A stretch of 64,000 nucleotides of DNA from assembly GCA_023391815.1 (NCBI GenBank), contig JAEWAF010000071.1, forward strand, positions 62,001-126,000, given 5' to 3'. This document shows, in pieces, positions 9,001-15,075 of the stretch. The translations under genes were made by a program, and so were the position numbers. The stretch's first letter is position 1, and each line of letters begins with the position of its first letter. A model generated the notes under the pieces. The model was given only the letters and a program-made list of their open reading frames with translations. It was not told the origin of the DNA and searched no databases. This DNA is from Pseudomonadota bacterium (GTDB lineage Bacteria; Pseudomonadota; Gammaproteobacteria; Steroidobacterales; Steroidobacteraceae).

Positions 9001-11545
9001 GCAGCTGAGCGATCGCGTTCGTATCACTCGTGCCGTAAACCCGCTGCGCGATGTGCGCCCATGTATCGCCAGCTCGCACCGTGTAGTACGGCGACACGGT
9101 TGAAGTCACATCGAGCGTGCTGGGAAATCCACTCAGCCGCATGCCGGTGGCGAGAGTGATTCCGCCGAGTGCGGCTTGCAGAGCACTGCCTGCGGCCGCC
9201 GAGTTCGCTCCATACAGCGCGTTGGCGATGGATTGCCAGGTCGCGCCGCTCGGAACGACGTAGTTCGGAGCGACGTACTGCGCCTGATAAACCGAGCGGG
9301 CGACTCCGTCCGCCTGCACCCACACGACCGTTGCATTGCCGGCGGCGTCGATTGCCGAGCCGAGCTGAGAGGCACTTTCGGTGCGTGTCTCGAGCAGTGC
9401 GCGAGGACTCCAAGTGCCGTCATTCATGCGCGCCGCATAGACATTGCGATTCGAGGTGCTATCGATCTGCACCCATGCGACGACGGCCTGGTTGCCGACC
9501 AAGCTCACGGTGACCTGGTCGTCGGTGCTGACCGGTTCCGATGAATTCTCCAGCACGACCGGCGTGCTCCACTGGCCGGTTGTGACATCGTAGCGGCTGG
9601 CATAGATCGAAACGGCGGTGCCGTCGTTCTCCAGCCACGCGACCATCGCGTTGCCCGCGTGATCCACCGACAGCCCCGGCGCGCCCGCGATACCCGAGCC
9701 CGTATTCAACTGGAGATGGGCGCTCCATTGACCGGTGGAGGCGTCGAAGCGACGCACTTGCGCGCCGCCGCCCCAAGCCGCAAAGGCGTTGCCCTGTCCA
9801 TCAAACTGCAGGCGGGGCAGGCGATCCTGGCCCAGCGCGACGGCGGAGCCGAACGATTGAGTGCTGTTGTTCCAATAGCGCGCGTAGATGTTGTTGCCGA
9901 CATTGGGCACGAACTGACGCCACAACAGCATCGCGTTGCCCGCGTCGTCGATGGCAACCTTGGGCTGCGTCGCCGCTTCGTTGCTGGTTTCGACCAGTGC
10001 CGGCGCCGTCCAGGTACCGGAGACCAGCGTCGACCAATACACACTCTCGGCCGTGCCGTCGTTCTGCAACCAGCTGATCGCGGCATGTCCGTTCGACATG
10101 GCGACGGACAGAACTTCTTGATCGCCTCGGACGTTGCCGGCGGCATTTTCCATCAGCTGCGCCGCGCCCCACGTACCTGTGCTCGCGTCGAAGAGGCTCG
10201 AATACACCGACTCTGCCGTTCCGTCGCTCTGCCGCCACGCGATGACGGCATTGCCGGTATCGTGATCGACGGCGAGTGCCGGCAGGGTTGCCGCATTGTT
10301 CCGGGAGTCCACAGTGACGGGTGCCGACCAGGTCCCTGTAGCGGCCGTGTACCGGCACACGCGTACGTCGTTGCCCTGTGCCCAAACGGCGATGCCATTG
10401 CCGAATCGGTCGAAGCTCACTTGCGGCAGCGTCGTTGTGCCGGAATCGTTTTCGAGCAAGGCGGCCGTTTGCCAGGCGCCCGTGGTCGTGGTCAGCGCCG
10501 ACGGATTGAGGTTGTATGTATCGGTGCGCGTCGTGGACAGCACCGAGCCGTTCGCGTTTGCACTGGCCGGCACACCCGTGCCGCCGCCGGTGCTGCCGGT
10601 GGGCTGCGTGTAATTGATGGTCGTGACGCGACCAAGCGCGTCGGTGTAAGTGGCAACACGATACTGCCCATCGATCGATTGGTACGTGAACGAAACACTG
10701 GTGCCGTCGCCATGCGTGATCGAAGCGATGCGCGTGCTGGCGCCATCGTACGTGTAGCGAGTCACATACGTCTGGCCGTTGACGGTATCGTAGTAACCGT
10801 CCTGGTTTTCATCGACGAGCGGCGCGCTGTTCGGCGTGTTGGCCAGATCCAGATCGACGACGACCTGCGTCAGCCGGTTCCATTCGTCATAGAAATATCG
10901 CGTGCGGGTTTGCGTGCGGCCATCGCTCTCCACGCTCACGGCGGTGAGATTGTTGCCTGTGTATTCGAAATGGGTCGTCTGCCCCGATGCATCCACGATC
11001 GAGCTGAGCAGGTTGCCGTTGTAGTAATACGTGGTGGTGTTGCCATCGGCGTCGCTGCTCTGGATGAGACGGCCGGTCGCGGAGTAGAGCTCGGTGGCGC
11101 GCGTGTCGCCGTCGGTCCAGGTCCAGTTCGTGCCGTCGTAGGTCAGCGTGTCGTGCGCACCGTCACCATCGGTGCTGACGTAGGCGTTGAGCCCGGCATC
11201 GAAGCGATAGAGCACATCGGCGCCGTCGCCGAAGGTCTTGCGGATGGAGCTGCCCACCGTGTTGGGCGAGATCGGCAGATCGTGCAGCGATCGATACACG
11301 CCCAGGCGCCAGTTGTCGCCGTTGTCGTCATCCATCAACCCTTGCGAGTTGTAGGTGCGCACCAGGGCCAGGTCCAGGCCCAGCGATGCCAGCAGCTCAT
11401 CGCGTTGCTGGACGACCAGATTGCCGGTAGCCGTGTTGACATAGACGTGGTCCGGCCGGCCGCTGCCACCCAACCCGGGCGAGCCGTGGCTGGATCCATT
11501 GGACGTGAAGATGCCGAGGTGACCGCTGCTGATGGCCGCAACCAT
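1..11545 (-). CDS. Giant YD/RHS-repeat protein with LysM pairs and jelly-roll-like modules (3' end outside window)
   Basis: One open frame starts at ATG 11545 (AGAAGGG nine bases upstream) and is still in the same frame at the left edge, giving at least 3848 residues without a stop. In order it shows: a short Gly/Ser N-terminus with no signal peptide; RHS-type sequence with early YD repeats (residues ~20-350); a propeller-like block of repeats containing W-x-Q-DGT-x-x-S-V/I-Y; two LysM-like motifs (YYTVRAGDTWAHIAQ); a second copy of block and LysM pair (~910-1425); more than twenty YD repeats (~1430-2100); then seven ~190-residue modules that open LW-x-QDF and close VDNLSEA, with YD pairs between most of them. 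YD proteins commonly form large shells, and some carry C-terminal toxins. Here the C-terminus lies beyond the window, so toxin, adhesin or surface protein cannot be separated. Function is unassigned; the architecture is seen directly. Confidence 0.9.
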   Translation of the reverse strand, partial: MVAAISSGHLGIFTSNGSSHGSPGLGGSGRPDHVYVNTATGNLVVQQRDELLASLGLDLALVRTYNSQGLMDDDNGDNWRLGVYRSLHDLPISPNTVGSSIRKTFGDGADVLYRFDAGLNAYVSTDGDGAHDTLTYDGTNWTWTDGDTRATELYSATGRLIQSSDADGNTTTYYYNGNLLSSIVDASGQTTHFEYTGNNLTAVSVESDGRTQTRTRYFYDEWNRLTQVVVDLDLANTPNSAPLVDENQDGYYDTVNGQTYVTRYTYDGASTRIASITHGDGTSVSFTYQSIDGQYRVATYTDALGRVTTINYTQPTGSTGGGTGVPASANANGSVLSTTRTDTYNLNPSALTTTTGAWQTAALLENDSGTTTLPQVSFDRFGNGIAVWAQGNDVRVCRYTAATGTWSAPVTVDSRNNAATLPALAVDHDTGNAVIAWRQSDGTAESVYSSLFDASTGTWGAAQLMENAAGNVRGDQEVLSVAMSNGHAAISWLQNDGTAESVYWSTLVSGTWTAPALVETSNEAATQPKVAIDDAGNAMLLWRQFVPNVGNNIYARYWNNSTQSFGSAVALGQDRLPRLQFDGQGNAFAAWGGGAQVRRFDASTGQWSAHLQLNTGSGIAGAPGLSVDHAGNAMVAWLENDGTAVSIYASRYDVTTGQWSTPVVLENSSEPVSTDDQVTVSLVGNQAVVAWVQIDSTSNRNVYAARMNDGTWSPRALLETRTESASQLGSAIDAAGNATVVWVQADGVARSVYQAQYVAPNYVVPSGATWQSIANALYGANSAAAGSALQAALGGITLATGMRLSGFPSTLDVTSTVSPYYTVRAGDTWAHIAQRVYGTSDTNAIAQLQTQLGNPTLTTGITLNVPSSIAYTTSGSYNAPVNWSELATTLIQNHNLNGSVLTTPSGSWTTPIKLDDSDDEVVGLRIGADADGNAIAVWSAGTDVLVRRFDANTGTWGTATVLDSSGETAMAPQLTVDRETGDAVVAWAQSDGTARSLYARRYDGATGTWGTAQLLESAAGMVNEWPDGASISMVNGHAAIAWMQDDGTAESVYLSRLENGTWTAPTRLDTSDEEAMHPKVGIDANGNVTVLWRQFSTTDSEFRIHSVRWDATTQSFGSIQLLDADGDRNPRLAFDASGNAFAMWGDGVHVRRYDVATGTWGPQISLQAGPNGAGGGEIAVDANGNALIAWTEDDGTARSIYARHYDAATATWGAATLVESSNDNISSEHSITLSFADGVGVVAWVQENGTGVDLYVNRFTAGAWGSATLLESREERPDQVFSAVDGSGDPFIVWVQADGVAPSVYHSRFDRTPYYSVPSGATWQSLANTLYGVNSVAAGNALQAAMGSPTLTTGLHLRHFPSTLAVTTTVPGYYTVHSGDTWASIAQTLYGTNATEAVTALQSALGNPTLTAGLSLTVPVTLNYSTSSGGGTGASSYLRTEITTAGVVTRYEQDTAGRVVAITVAQGGLALRTEYDYDADGNIIATTSDPGGLNRTTTYQYDDAGNLTLTRDAAGNTIVRTYDTYNQLVTETAYLVADPDGAGSAQPSEPLTTRYVYDSEHHLRFTITAEGRVIERRYDDEGQLETELSYTLASYPVGGLAADAELTEAQLIAWVTTVPPSQAQRTDYEYDFRGQVRQVTTYAVLDTAGAGVFDSAASRTLYFYDQAGQLLLTFDGRGSQTAYTYDGLNRMLTTVDARGITTFNRYDDVGNRVSTLLADGLDTVTVYNGAGERVSVVQNNSITGQTLATTSYRYDTLGRLRYVQDPNGSRTHRLYDTAGRVIAEIDATGSLTEIVYDANDNVTARIRYANRINTSVLTNGAGVPLDVALSSIRPATSAADQKTRFVYDAADRRVYSIDPEGYVTQSFYDGAGRVTDEVRFATAIDTATLPANPGVGDIVTVSTAADRLTRVFYDADGLVRGRLDAEGFLTELRYDAAGQLIETVGYATRTNAALRTTGSLEQLIPAANAGDQHSYNIYNAQGQRVGEIDAEGYLTETRYDAAGNVARVIQYSNPALAWTRNARINDVRPIPTSQDRVTRYTYTALNQLETETSPELSVTRYTYDNVGRLVRTDTGLSAVPTTETPTTIVTQYYDSEGRVVRVVNHTATPSYALWYQDFGTSADGLAGADVSTSPYFSIQNGKLVVTPQDAIAGTVSLHGTRSHTFSDGVVFRAEVTTASSLTGQHLRIGAENGAANGGARYHTAVIQNGQLYAAYYDPNDPGSPQKMQLLGTVRADATYVIEVVTGPSGSTLNVYERGRARSTGWTHTSSVNDWGSARFTVGTVAAPGQTETGITVDNLSEATSLGELVNGQIVAERANDTFVQHFYDDAGRQIGTINAQGILTVTRYTATGVVAEVRTSQTALTQAQRDAVSGYGPTQLQALFQANDTVEQKFFDTAGRQIATISSNGTLVATIYDSAGRIIEERTSTVAVDSTLRNQVTQFNATELATLYRPTDRVSRRVYDGDGRLSYTIDADGYYTTFEYDLYGNVTREWRHNSPTYAPLWTQDFSSGASGLSGTDVATSPYLQLVSGRLRAHTQAVASTQTTSLAGTREQDFRAGTVFRSEVTTGSSTAGQYLDIGAGNGGIGTTARYHTVVFENGSLYATYYDPTDAVSPAKKVQLGELGMVKADTTYVVEVVTYQGGSVVTVYEKSRTRNEGWTHARATSDWGTAHTVITTRSQPGQVAADVYVDNLSEARLPPDTWQQDFIADAGGLTTGGALDPNYFTAGSNGSLQVTSRNTALTTNPTVLGNRTFGFNEGVTFSAKLNTGSTSTGRFVDVGADNGAATDATRRYHFARVENGNVYAVYRDGSGEHSQLLGAVSNNTNYIVEVVTHSGGSTLYVYAEGSARSSGYTNTSSATDWGVARMRVGTRGQNGQTSATVTVSEILQTYLRPYLWQQDFSTDTSGLFGPALDDWTLMQHVDGGLSVYQSGYEYGPHITHDYAVHGSRLYSQDRGVVFRSEVTTPATLYNGDHNAIVGASNDRSLDSNLFRMLGAQFKHGSLYAVESSWSNADDTPTNDRDQSALATTLLGQLIASTTYVVEVVVEGTGATLYVYRKSSDRAHGFSYRVDATDWGNARTYLASGEYYHYYGTNPIRVDNMSEWALANDAGGNQSVGLTAQDFSSIGWNDNYFRYESGALRVSTRASSVSTTASVTGSRLHSFNDSFTYRGEITTGATNTGRYVEFGAENAATGTQLRFHTVVMRGADLVAAWVDPATGLRTEATIATGVLLNNTTYVVEVVTGPSGSTVYVYQRGQTRESGWNHSTTIADWGSARTIISTRGSSTQVENSVVVDNVSELAAAGAVVNGAIVIERPGDSIVRKFYDAQNRVIATIAASGALTRFEYDLVGNLIREIRYNTPVRSARWEQQFSANASGLTGVNVDTSPYMQVQSGRLSVNSRATASAETAVLTGTRSTAMASGVVYRSEFTTGNSVAGTYLDIGIDNGLTSTAQRLHLARIQNGVLSSVERGSSSAATVTQLGQVKTNTTYVVEVATTGTSTTLYVYEKDRLRSQGFTDSQTFLASGWANARSYIGTVGGPSQVANTIFVDNMTETVGLGTPIAEGLMSPDGTGEQTTQYFYDAQNRRIGTLLPNGTLNTTEYDAAGNIIRETTGAVAQAALWDQDFEKGIAGLTGVDVATSQYMQLSNGALVVTARDAATPTNVALTGQAIRTINASNAYAFRSEITTSTTSAGQYVEIGADNNAASTANRYHTALFRDGNIYAVWFDGTTRQEQLLGRSKTNTRYSIEVNVTATGTTLKVYESQEGSTQAMLDVRTAGWANARTLIRTIGQSGQTANGVRVDNLSEAAVVTINGVADSGRLLGNGWIARNGASGQTTHYFYDDQNR
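70..5220 (-). repeat. Seven jelly-roll-like modules interleaved with YD repeats
   Basis: Seven homologous units begin near 5215, 4040, 3440, 2860, 2200, 1450 and 680 and run leftward. Each has an opening near LW-x-QDF-x-x-x-x-x-GL, a strand ending S-G-x-L-x-V, then FRSEVTTG, a Y/F-H-x-A/V-x-x-x-NG-x-L-Y-A core, TYVVEVVT, S-T-L-Y-V-Y-E-x-x-x-R-x-x-G, and a closing VDN-x-S-E. Length and strand pattern suggest a concanavalin/LamG-like beta-sandwich. That fold assignment is inference from pattern only. Confidence 0.7.
5230..7240 (-). repeat. Array of more than twenty YD (RHS) repeats
   Basis: Consecutive ~21-residue units have the core x-x-YD-x-x-G-x-x-x-x-x-x-D-x-x-G. Examples are TEYDYDADGNIIATTSD, TYQYDDAGNLTLTRD, RLYDTAGRVIAEID and ELRYDAAGQLIET. 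This is the classic YD-repeat signature, which in structurally known family members forms a spiral beta-sheet shell. Confidence 0.85.
7265..10480 (-). repeat. Duplicated ~1.6-kb block: propeller-like repeats plus twin LysM
   Basis: Within the giant gene, about 10480-8890 and about 8830-7265 encode the same succession of motifs: a lead-in resembling TWSAPV, repeated strands with GNAxxAW and DGTAxSxY, a 'PSGATWQS' LysM-like motif, and a second LysM reading YYTV-x-x-GDTWA. The two copies line up motif for motif over their whole length but differ at many residues, so this is an old tandem duplication that has since diverged. LysM domains usually bind peptidoglycan or chitin-like glycans. Confidence 0.8.
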
Positions 11546-11575
11546 GAGGAAGCCCTTCTGCTGATCCTTGGATGT

Positions 11576-11623
11576 AGTTCTCGTCAGCGCAGCGAAGCCT
11601 CTGTCCCTGGCGCTGACAGAACT
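11576..11623 (-). promoter_or_regulatory. Inverted repeat in the leader of the giant gene
   Basis: AGTTCT-c-GTCAGCGC (11576-11590) pairs with GCGCTGACAGAACT (11610-11623) around a 19-base loop: a 14-bp stem with one bulged base. It lies about 30 bases upstream of the start codon, so it could be an mRNA hairpin or an operator. No T-run follows it, which argues against a terminator. Confidence 0.4.
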
Positions 11624-11712
11624 ATTTCCAGAGTTGCGGCCGGCGGTTTAGGGCGATCGAAGAAAAAACTTTGCGAAGGGGGTGCGCGATCGGTCGACGC
11701 GCGAGCGCACGA

Positions 11713-11736
11713 GCCGGTGTCTGTCTCGACACCGGC
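11713..11736 (-). terminator. Hairpin after the TPR gene, possible weak terminator
   Basis: GCCGGTGT and ACACCGGC pair perfectly over 8 bp around an 8-base loop, about 30 bases beyond the TPR stop codon. There is no T-tract immediately after it on the minus strand, so termination would be weak or Rho-assisted. Confidence 0.3.
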
Positions 11737-11764
11737 AGTCGCGGAGCGTGCGGAAAACTTGGCT

Positions 11765-12955
11765 CTAGTGCGCGGTTCGGCTGCGCTGTTGTACTTTGCC
11801 GGCCATCCGCTTGCCGAGCGGCGAGTTGCGCACCTGGCCGAGCAATTCCAGATTCGTCGGTCCGATGCTGGCGCCGAACGCCCGCGAGTGCTCGAATTGT
11901 TTCAGCCAGTTACGACGTTCCGCCTCGTTCCCTTGCAAACCGGCGAGCCCCGCTTTGATCCACAGGGCGGCGGCACAATTCGCATCGGCCGCCAAAGCTT
12001 TCGACAAGCAGCGCTGCGCGTCGTCGATCTGTTGCTGACTCGCATGGAGCAGAGCGATGCCGGCCCACGCATCGGCCGTGCCGGGATCCAGTCTGAGCGC
12101 CGCATCGAACGCCGCTCGCGCGTTCGTCACATCCTCGCGGAAGGCACAAGCCCAGCCGAGCGCCACCTGTGCCTGTTCGTTGCTCGGGTCGAGCGCGGTC
12201 ACTTTGCGGAGTATTCCTTCGGCCTCCTCGTAACGTTGCAAGGTGAGCAGGATCTGTCCCCGGGTGAACAGCAGCTCGGGATGGTTCGGTTGCCGGACCA
12301 ACGCCCGCGACAATGTTTCGAGCGCCGCTTCCGGCTCCAGCCGCAGCATCTGCGCCTGGGCTTTCAAGGAGATCGCATCGGTCGCGTCCGGATGCGCATG
12401 CAACGTCGTTGTGGCGATCTGTGCCGCGCGCTCGAAGTCCATGCTTTCCATGGCTTTGTAGGCATCCAGCATGTGAGCTTCGCGATGCAGTGGATCCAGT
12501 TCCAGGCAGCGTTTCAGGGCGGCCCGCGACGCGGCTTGATCGCCGGCCTGCTCACAGATCAACGACAGATAATAGAAGAATCGAGGTTGCGTCGGATCCA
12601 GCTCGACCGCGCGTCGAATCGCACCCAACGCATCGGTGACGCCGCCGCGAGCCAACTCCGCGTAGGCTCGGTTGAAGTGCAGCGGCGCCGCCTGCGGATC
12701 GAGCCGCACCGCCTTCGCCAGCAATTCAGCCGCCTCGCCCCACCGACCGGCGGCCAGGTGGACGCTGGCGATTTGATTCAGGATCTGCGCCGATTCGCCT
12801 TGCAGCGACAACAGCTGCGTATAGCGTCCGAGGGCCTTATCCAACTCGCCTTGCTTGTAATGCGTGTCCGCGAGCTCGCGCATCAGCTGCACGTTGCCTG
12901 GATCGACCTCGAGAAAAGCTTCCAGCCTCGCGGCGCGTTCGCTTGCGTTCTGCAT
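11765..12955 (-). CDS. Tetratricopeptide-repeat protein
   Basis: 396 residues made almost entirely of 34-residue TPR units with the usual small/large pattern, for example A-x-x-x-G-x-x-x-x-A-x-x-x-x-x-x-A-x-x-L-D-P. LDP or a variant ends most units (residues ~20-330). No signal peptide or membrane segment is visible, so a cytoplasmic scaffold is likely. The start at 12955 has GGGAG six bases upstream. It is transcribed towards the giant YD gene with a 219-base gap, so it could assist in handling or secreting that protein. That link is inference. The C-terminal ~60 residues are Arg/Lys-rich and not TPR-like. Confidence 0.85.
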   Translation of the reverse strand: MQNASERAARLEAFLEVDPGNVQLMRELADTHYKQGELDKALGRYTQLLSLQGESAQILNQIASVHLAAGRWGEAAELLAKAVRLDPQAAPLHFNRAYAELARGGVTDALGAIRRAVELDPTQPRFFYYLSLICEQAGDQAASRAALKRCLELDPLHREAHMLDAYKAMESMDFERAAQIATTTLHAHPDATDAISLKAQAQMLRLEPEAALETLSRALVRQPNHPELLFTRGQILLTLQRYEEAEGILRKVTALDPSNEQAQVALGWACAFREDVTNARAAFDAALRLDPGTADAWAGIALLHASQQQIDDAQRCLSKALAADANCAAALWIKAGLAGLQGNEAERRNWLKQFEHSRAFGASIGPTNLELLGQVRNSPLGKRMAGKVQQRSRTAH

Positions 12956-13028
12956 CTCTCACTCCCTTCATGACGCACGGCCGATGCACTTGATAGCATC
13001 GCTGCCGGTCCCCTTGTCAAGGAAACCA

Positions 13029-13045
13029 TGCCGCGGGCCGCGGCA
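13029..13045. promoter_or_regulatory. 17-bp GC palindrome before the glycosyltransferase start
   Basis: TGCCGCGG-G-CCGCGGCA is a perfect palindrome ending five bases before ATG 13051, in the short divergent region between the TPR and glycosyltransferase genes. It covers the position expected for the ribosome-binding site, so it may be an operator or a hairpin that limits translation. Confidence 0.35.
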
Positions 13046-13050
13046 GCATC

Positions 13051-14220
13051 ATGGCACGGATTCTGTTTTGCTGGGAGCTGGGAGGCGCGCTGGGACATCT
13101 CGCGACGGTGCAAACGCTCGCCGCCCGACTCCATGCGCTCGGACATGAGGTGCATCTCGCGACGGCCGCGAGGATCAGTCCCGATGCCATGCATGTGCCA
13201 GCGTCATTGCATACGATGCCCGCTTGGCGTCCGATGAAAACTGCTGCCGTCGTACGAACCTATGCGCACATCCTGCGCAATGTCGGCTACGCCGATCCAG
13301 CGCAATTGTCGTTCCATTTGCGCGCATGGCAAGGGATGTTCCAGCGAGTGCGCCCCGACGTGCTCGTCTGCGAGACCAGTCCGACCGCATTGCTCGCCGC
13401 CCGCGGGATGAACTTGCCGACGATCAACATCGGCACGGGCTTCAGCATTCCGCCTCGCGTGCATCCCCTGCCGGATCTGCACCATTGGGCACCGCTGGGC
13501 GCCGAAACGTTTGTTGGCGATGAAGATTCTTTGACTGCAACGATCAATGAGGTGCTCCGCGCCGAGCACCGGGCGGGGTTACATCATCTACACGAGATGT
13601 TCGATGCCACTCTCACCGCTGTCTGCAGCGTTCCGGAGCTGGATGCTTACAGCGAACGTTCCTTGGAAAGTTACGTTGGAGACCTGGCGCGCCTGCCCGG
13701 GATCCAGATGCACTGGCCCGGCTCATCCTCGAAACGTTTGTTTGCGTATCTGAAGACCTTTCCTGAGCTGCCGCAACTGTTGACCGCGCTTCGTCAACAT
13801 GACATCAGCGTACTGATCTATGCACCGGGCCTGCCGCGCGCGATGGTCGATCGGTATCGGTGCGCTCACATGCAGTTCGCGCCAAGACCACTGGATGTGA
13901 ACTACACGTTGAGAACGGCGTCGCTCGTGATCACGCATGGCCACGGGCTCACGTTGCAGGCTCTGCAGGCAGGGGTTCCTGTGCTCAACTTTCCGTTGCT
14001 GCTCGAACAACACATCGTTGCACGGAGGATCGCTGCATCGAGCCTGGGCAGTTTCTGCTCGCCTTGGGGCAGTAGCCGTATCGCCATTACCCTCGATGCG
14101 TTGCTGAATGATCGAACATTCGCGCGACGCGCCCGGGTGTTCGCGGACCGGTACGCACACTTTCGGTCCGACGAGCAGGGAGCGCGGCTCGCGACGCGCA
14201 TCGCCGAGCTGGCGAACTGA
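13051..14220 (+). CDS. Glycosyltransferase, GT-B fold, UGT/MGT-like
   Basis: 389 residues. The N-terminus reads ARILFCWELGGALGHL, the glycine-rich first loop of GT1-type enzymes with 'G-x-x-GH' in place. The C-terminal half carries HGHG-LTLQALQAGVPVLNFPLL-EQ (residues ~290-330), matching the family's nucleotide-sugar binding block HGG-x-x-T-x-x-E-x-L-x-x-GVP-x-x-x-x-P-x-x-x-DQ. The usual HGG is HGH, and the acidic E/DQ end is kept as EQ. It should transfer a sugar from a nucleotide donor to a small or lipid acceptor in the cytoplasm; the acceptor cannot be read. It is divergent from the TPR gene and no other sugar genes are adjacent. Confidence 0.8.
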   Translation: MARILFCWELGGALGHLATVQTLAARLHALGHEVHLATAARISPDAMHVPASLHTMPAWRPMKTAAVVRTYAHILRNVGYADPAQLSFHLRAWQGMFQRVRPDVLVCETSPTALLAARGMNLPTINIGTGFSIPPRVHPLPDLHHWAPLGAETFVGDEDSLTATINEVLRAEHRAGLHHLHEMFDATLTAVCSVPELDAYSERSLESYVGDLARLPGIQMHWPGSSSKRLFAYLKTFPELPQLLTALRQHDISVLIYAPGLPRAMVDRYRCAHMQFAPRPLDVNYTLRTASLVITHGHGLTLQALQAGVPVLNFPLLLEQHIVARRIAASSLGSFCSPWGSSRIAITLDALLNDRTFARRARVFADRYAHFRSDEQGARLATRIAELAN

Positions 14221-14232
14221 AGATGTCGAGTG

Positions 14233-14310
14233 TCAACGTTTGCGTCGGGCACGCATCCAGATCACGGCAATGACGAACGCGACGAGCAGCACGATGATGA
14301 CGATACGCAA
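14233..14310 (-). CDS. Hidden 25-residue single-pass membrane peptide (TTG start)
   Basis: Starting at TTG 14310, this frame encodes 25 residues: M-R, then about sixteen hydrophobic residues (IVIIVLLVAFVIAVIW), then a basic tail MRARRKR and TGA. A strong GGAGG lies eight bases upstream, inside the last codons of the preceding nucleotidyltransferase gene. Length, helix and positively charged end fit a small inner-membrane protein. It begins one codon after the upstream stop TAG and in the same frame, so readthrough of that stop would instead add a membrane tail to the enzyme. Function unknown. Confidence 0.6.
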   Translation of the reverse strand: MRIVIIVLLVAFVIAVIWMRARRKR

Positions 14311-14313
14311 GCG

Positions 14314-14943
14314 CTAGGCCTCCGGGCTGGGCCCGCTGTAGGTCGAATCCGACTGCTGAAAACGTTGGTTCAGTATCGCCAGATCCTCGGGGGTGTCCAG
14401 ATCGATAGCGGCGTTCGACATGGGCACGCGCACCAATCGATAGGTGTTACGTTCGAGTACCATGCGCGCGCCTTGATCGCCGCGCAGCTCGGCGAGCTCG
14501 CTGAAGCTCAACCGGGGGAAAATTGCCGGCACGCCGACGCGCTGCTCGTAAACGCTGGCCGCGATCATGCTTTCCTCGCTTTTCCACGCGCTCACCAGCC
14601 GCTTCAGATCGTCCGCCGTGACCGCGACCTGGTCGCCGAGCAGGATCATGACCGCGTCGCATGCGGGGGGCAGGGATGCCACACCGAACCGCAATGACGA
14701 GGCCATGCCTTCTTCCCAGTGCCGATTGACGATGACGGAGGCCGGGGAATGGGCCAACAAATGCGTCATCTCTCTCGCATGCGCGCCGACAACTACGGTG
14801 ACTGCATGACCCGCCACGGCCACCGCGTTCGACACCACGATATGCAACGCCGGTCGGCCGGCCAGCTTGACCAGCTGCTTGGGCTGGCCCAGGCGTCTTG
14901 AAGCGCCGGCGGCGAGCACCAGGACATGGGGTGTGGCGGACAT
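14314..14943 (-). CDS. MobA/MocA-like nucleotidyltransferase
   Basis: 209 residues. The N-terminal LAAGASRRLGQPKQL (residues ~10-24) is the nucleotide-binding signature of the GT-A-fold MobA/MocA group, and ILLGDQVAVT supplies the metal-binding Asp. A DLDTPEDL motif near the C-terminus is typical of the family. MocA-type members transfer CMP to molybdopterin, but this subgroup also includes other NTP transferases and no molybdenum gene is nearby, so the substrate is open. ATG start at 14943. It is followed immediately by a possible 25-residue membrane peptide. Confidence 0.8.
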   Translation of the reverse strand: MSATPHVLVLAAGASRRLGQPKQLVKLAGRPALHIVVSNAVAVAGHAVTVVVGAHAREMTHLLAHSPASVIVNRHWEEGMASSLRFGVASLPPACDAVMILLGDQVAVTADDLKRLVSAWKSEESMIAASVYEQRVGVPAIFPRLSFSELAELRGDQGARMVLERNTYRLVRVPMSNAAIDLDTPEDLAILNQRFQQSDSTYSGPSPEA

Positions 14944-14995
14944 CGGGTGACGATTGGATGACAGGCGTTGGAGTCAGTTCCTGGACGGCTCGGGT

Positions 14996-15040
14996 CGATA
15001 CAATCCGGGGGCGATACTATCCAGGGCGATACTATACTGG
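14996..15040. repeat. Three tandem ~15-bp repeats with -10-like cores
   Basis: CGATACAATCCGGGGG, CGATACTATCCAGGG and CGATACTATACTGG follow one another directly. Each contains a TACAAT/TACTAT/TATACT-like hexamer, so the array lies where the promoter of the downstream deformylase operon is expected, 36 bases before its ATG. It may be a duplicated promoter element or binding site. Confidence 0.5.
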
Positions 15041-15075
15041 TAGCTCATCGACACACTTTCACGACGATTATCGAC

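Noticed and set aside
1..11545. The giant gene as a CRISPR or tandem nucleotide repeat array
   Set aside because: The repetition is at protein level, with diverged codons and no constant repeat/spacer pattern.
9659..12973. An 1104-codon open frame on the plus strand
   Set aside because: It lies antisense to the giant YD gene and the TPR gene, whose protein motifs are clear. Its translation is Arg/Ala-rich with no recognisable domain, as expected for a shadow of GC-rich coding DNA.
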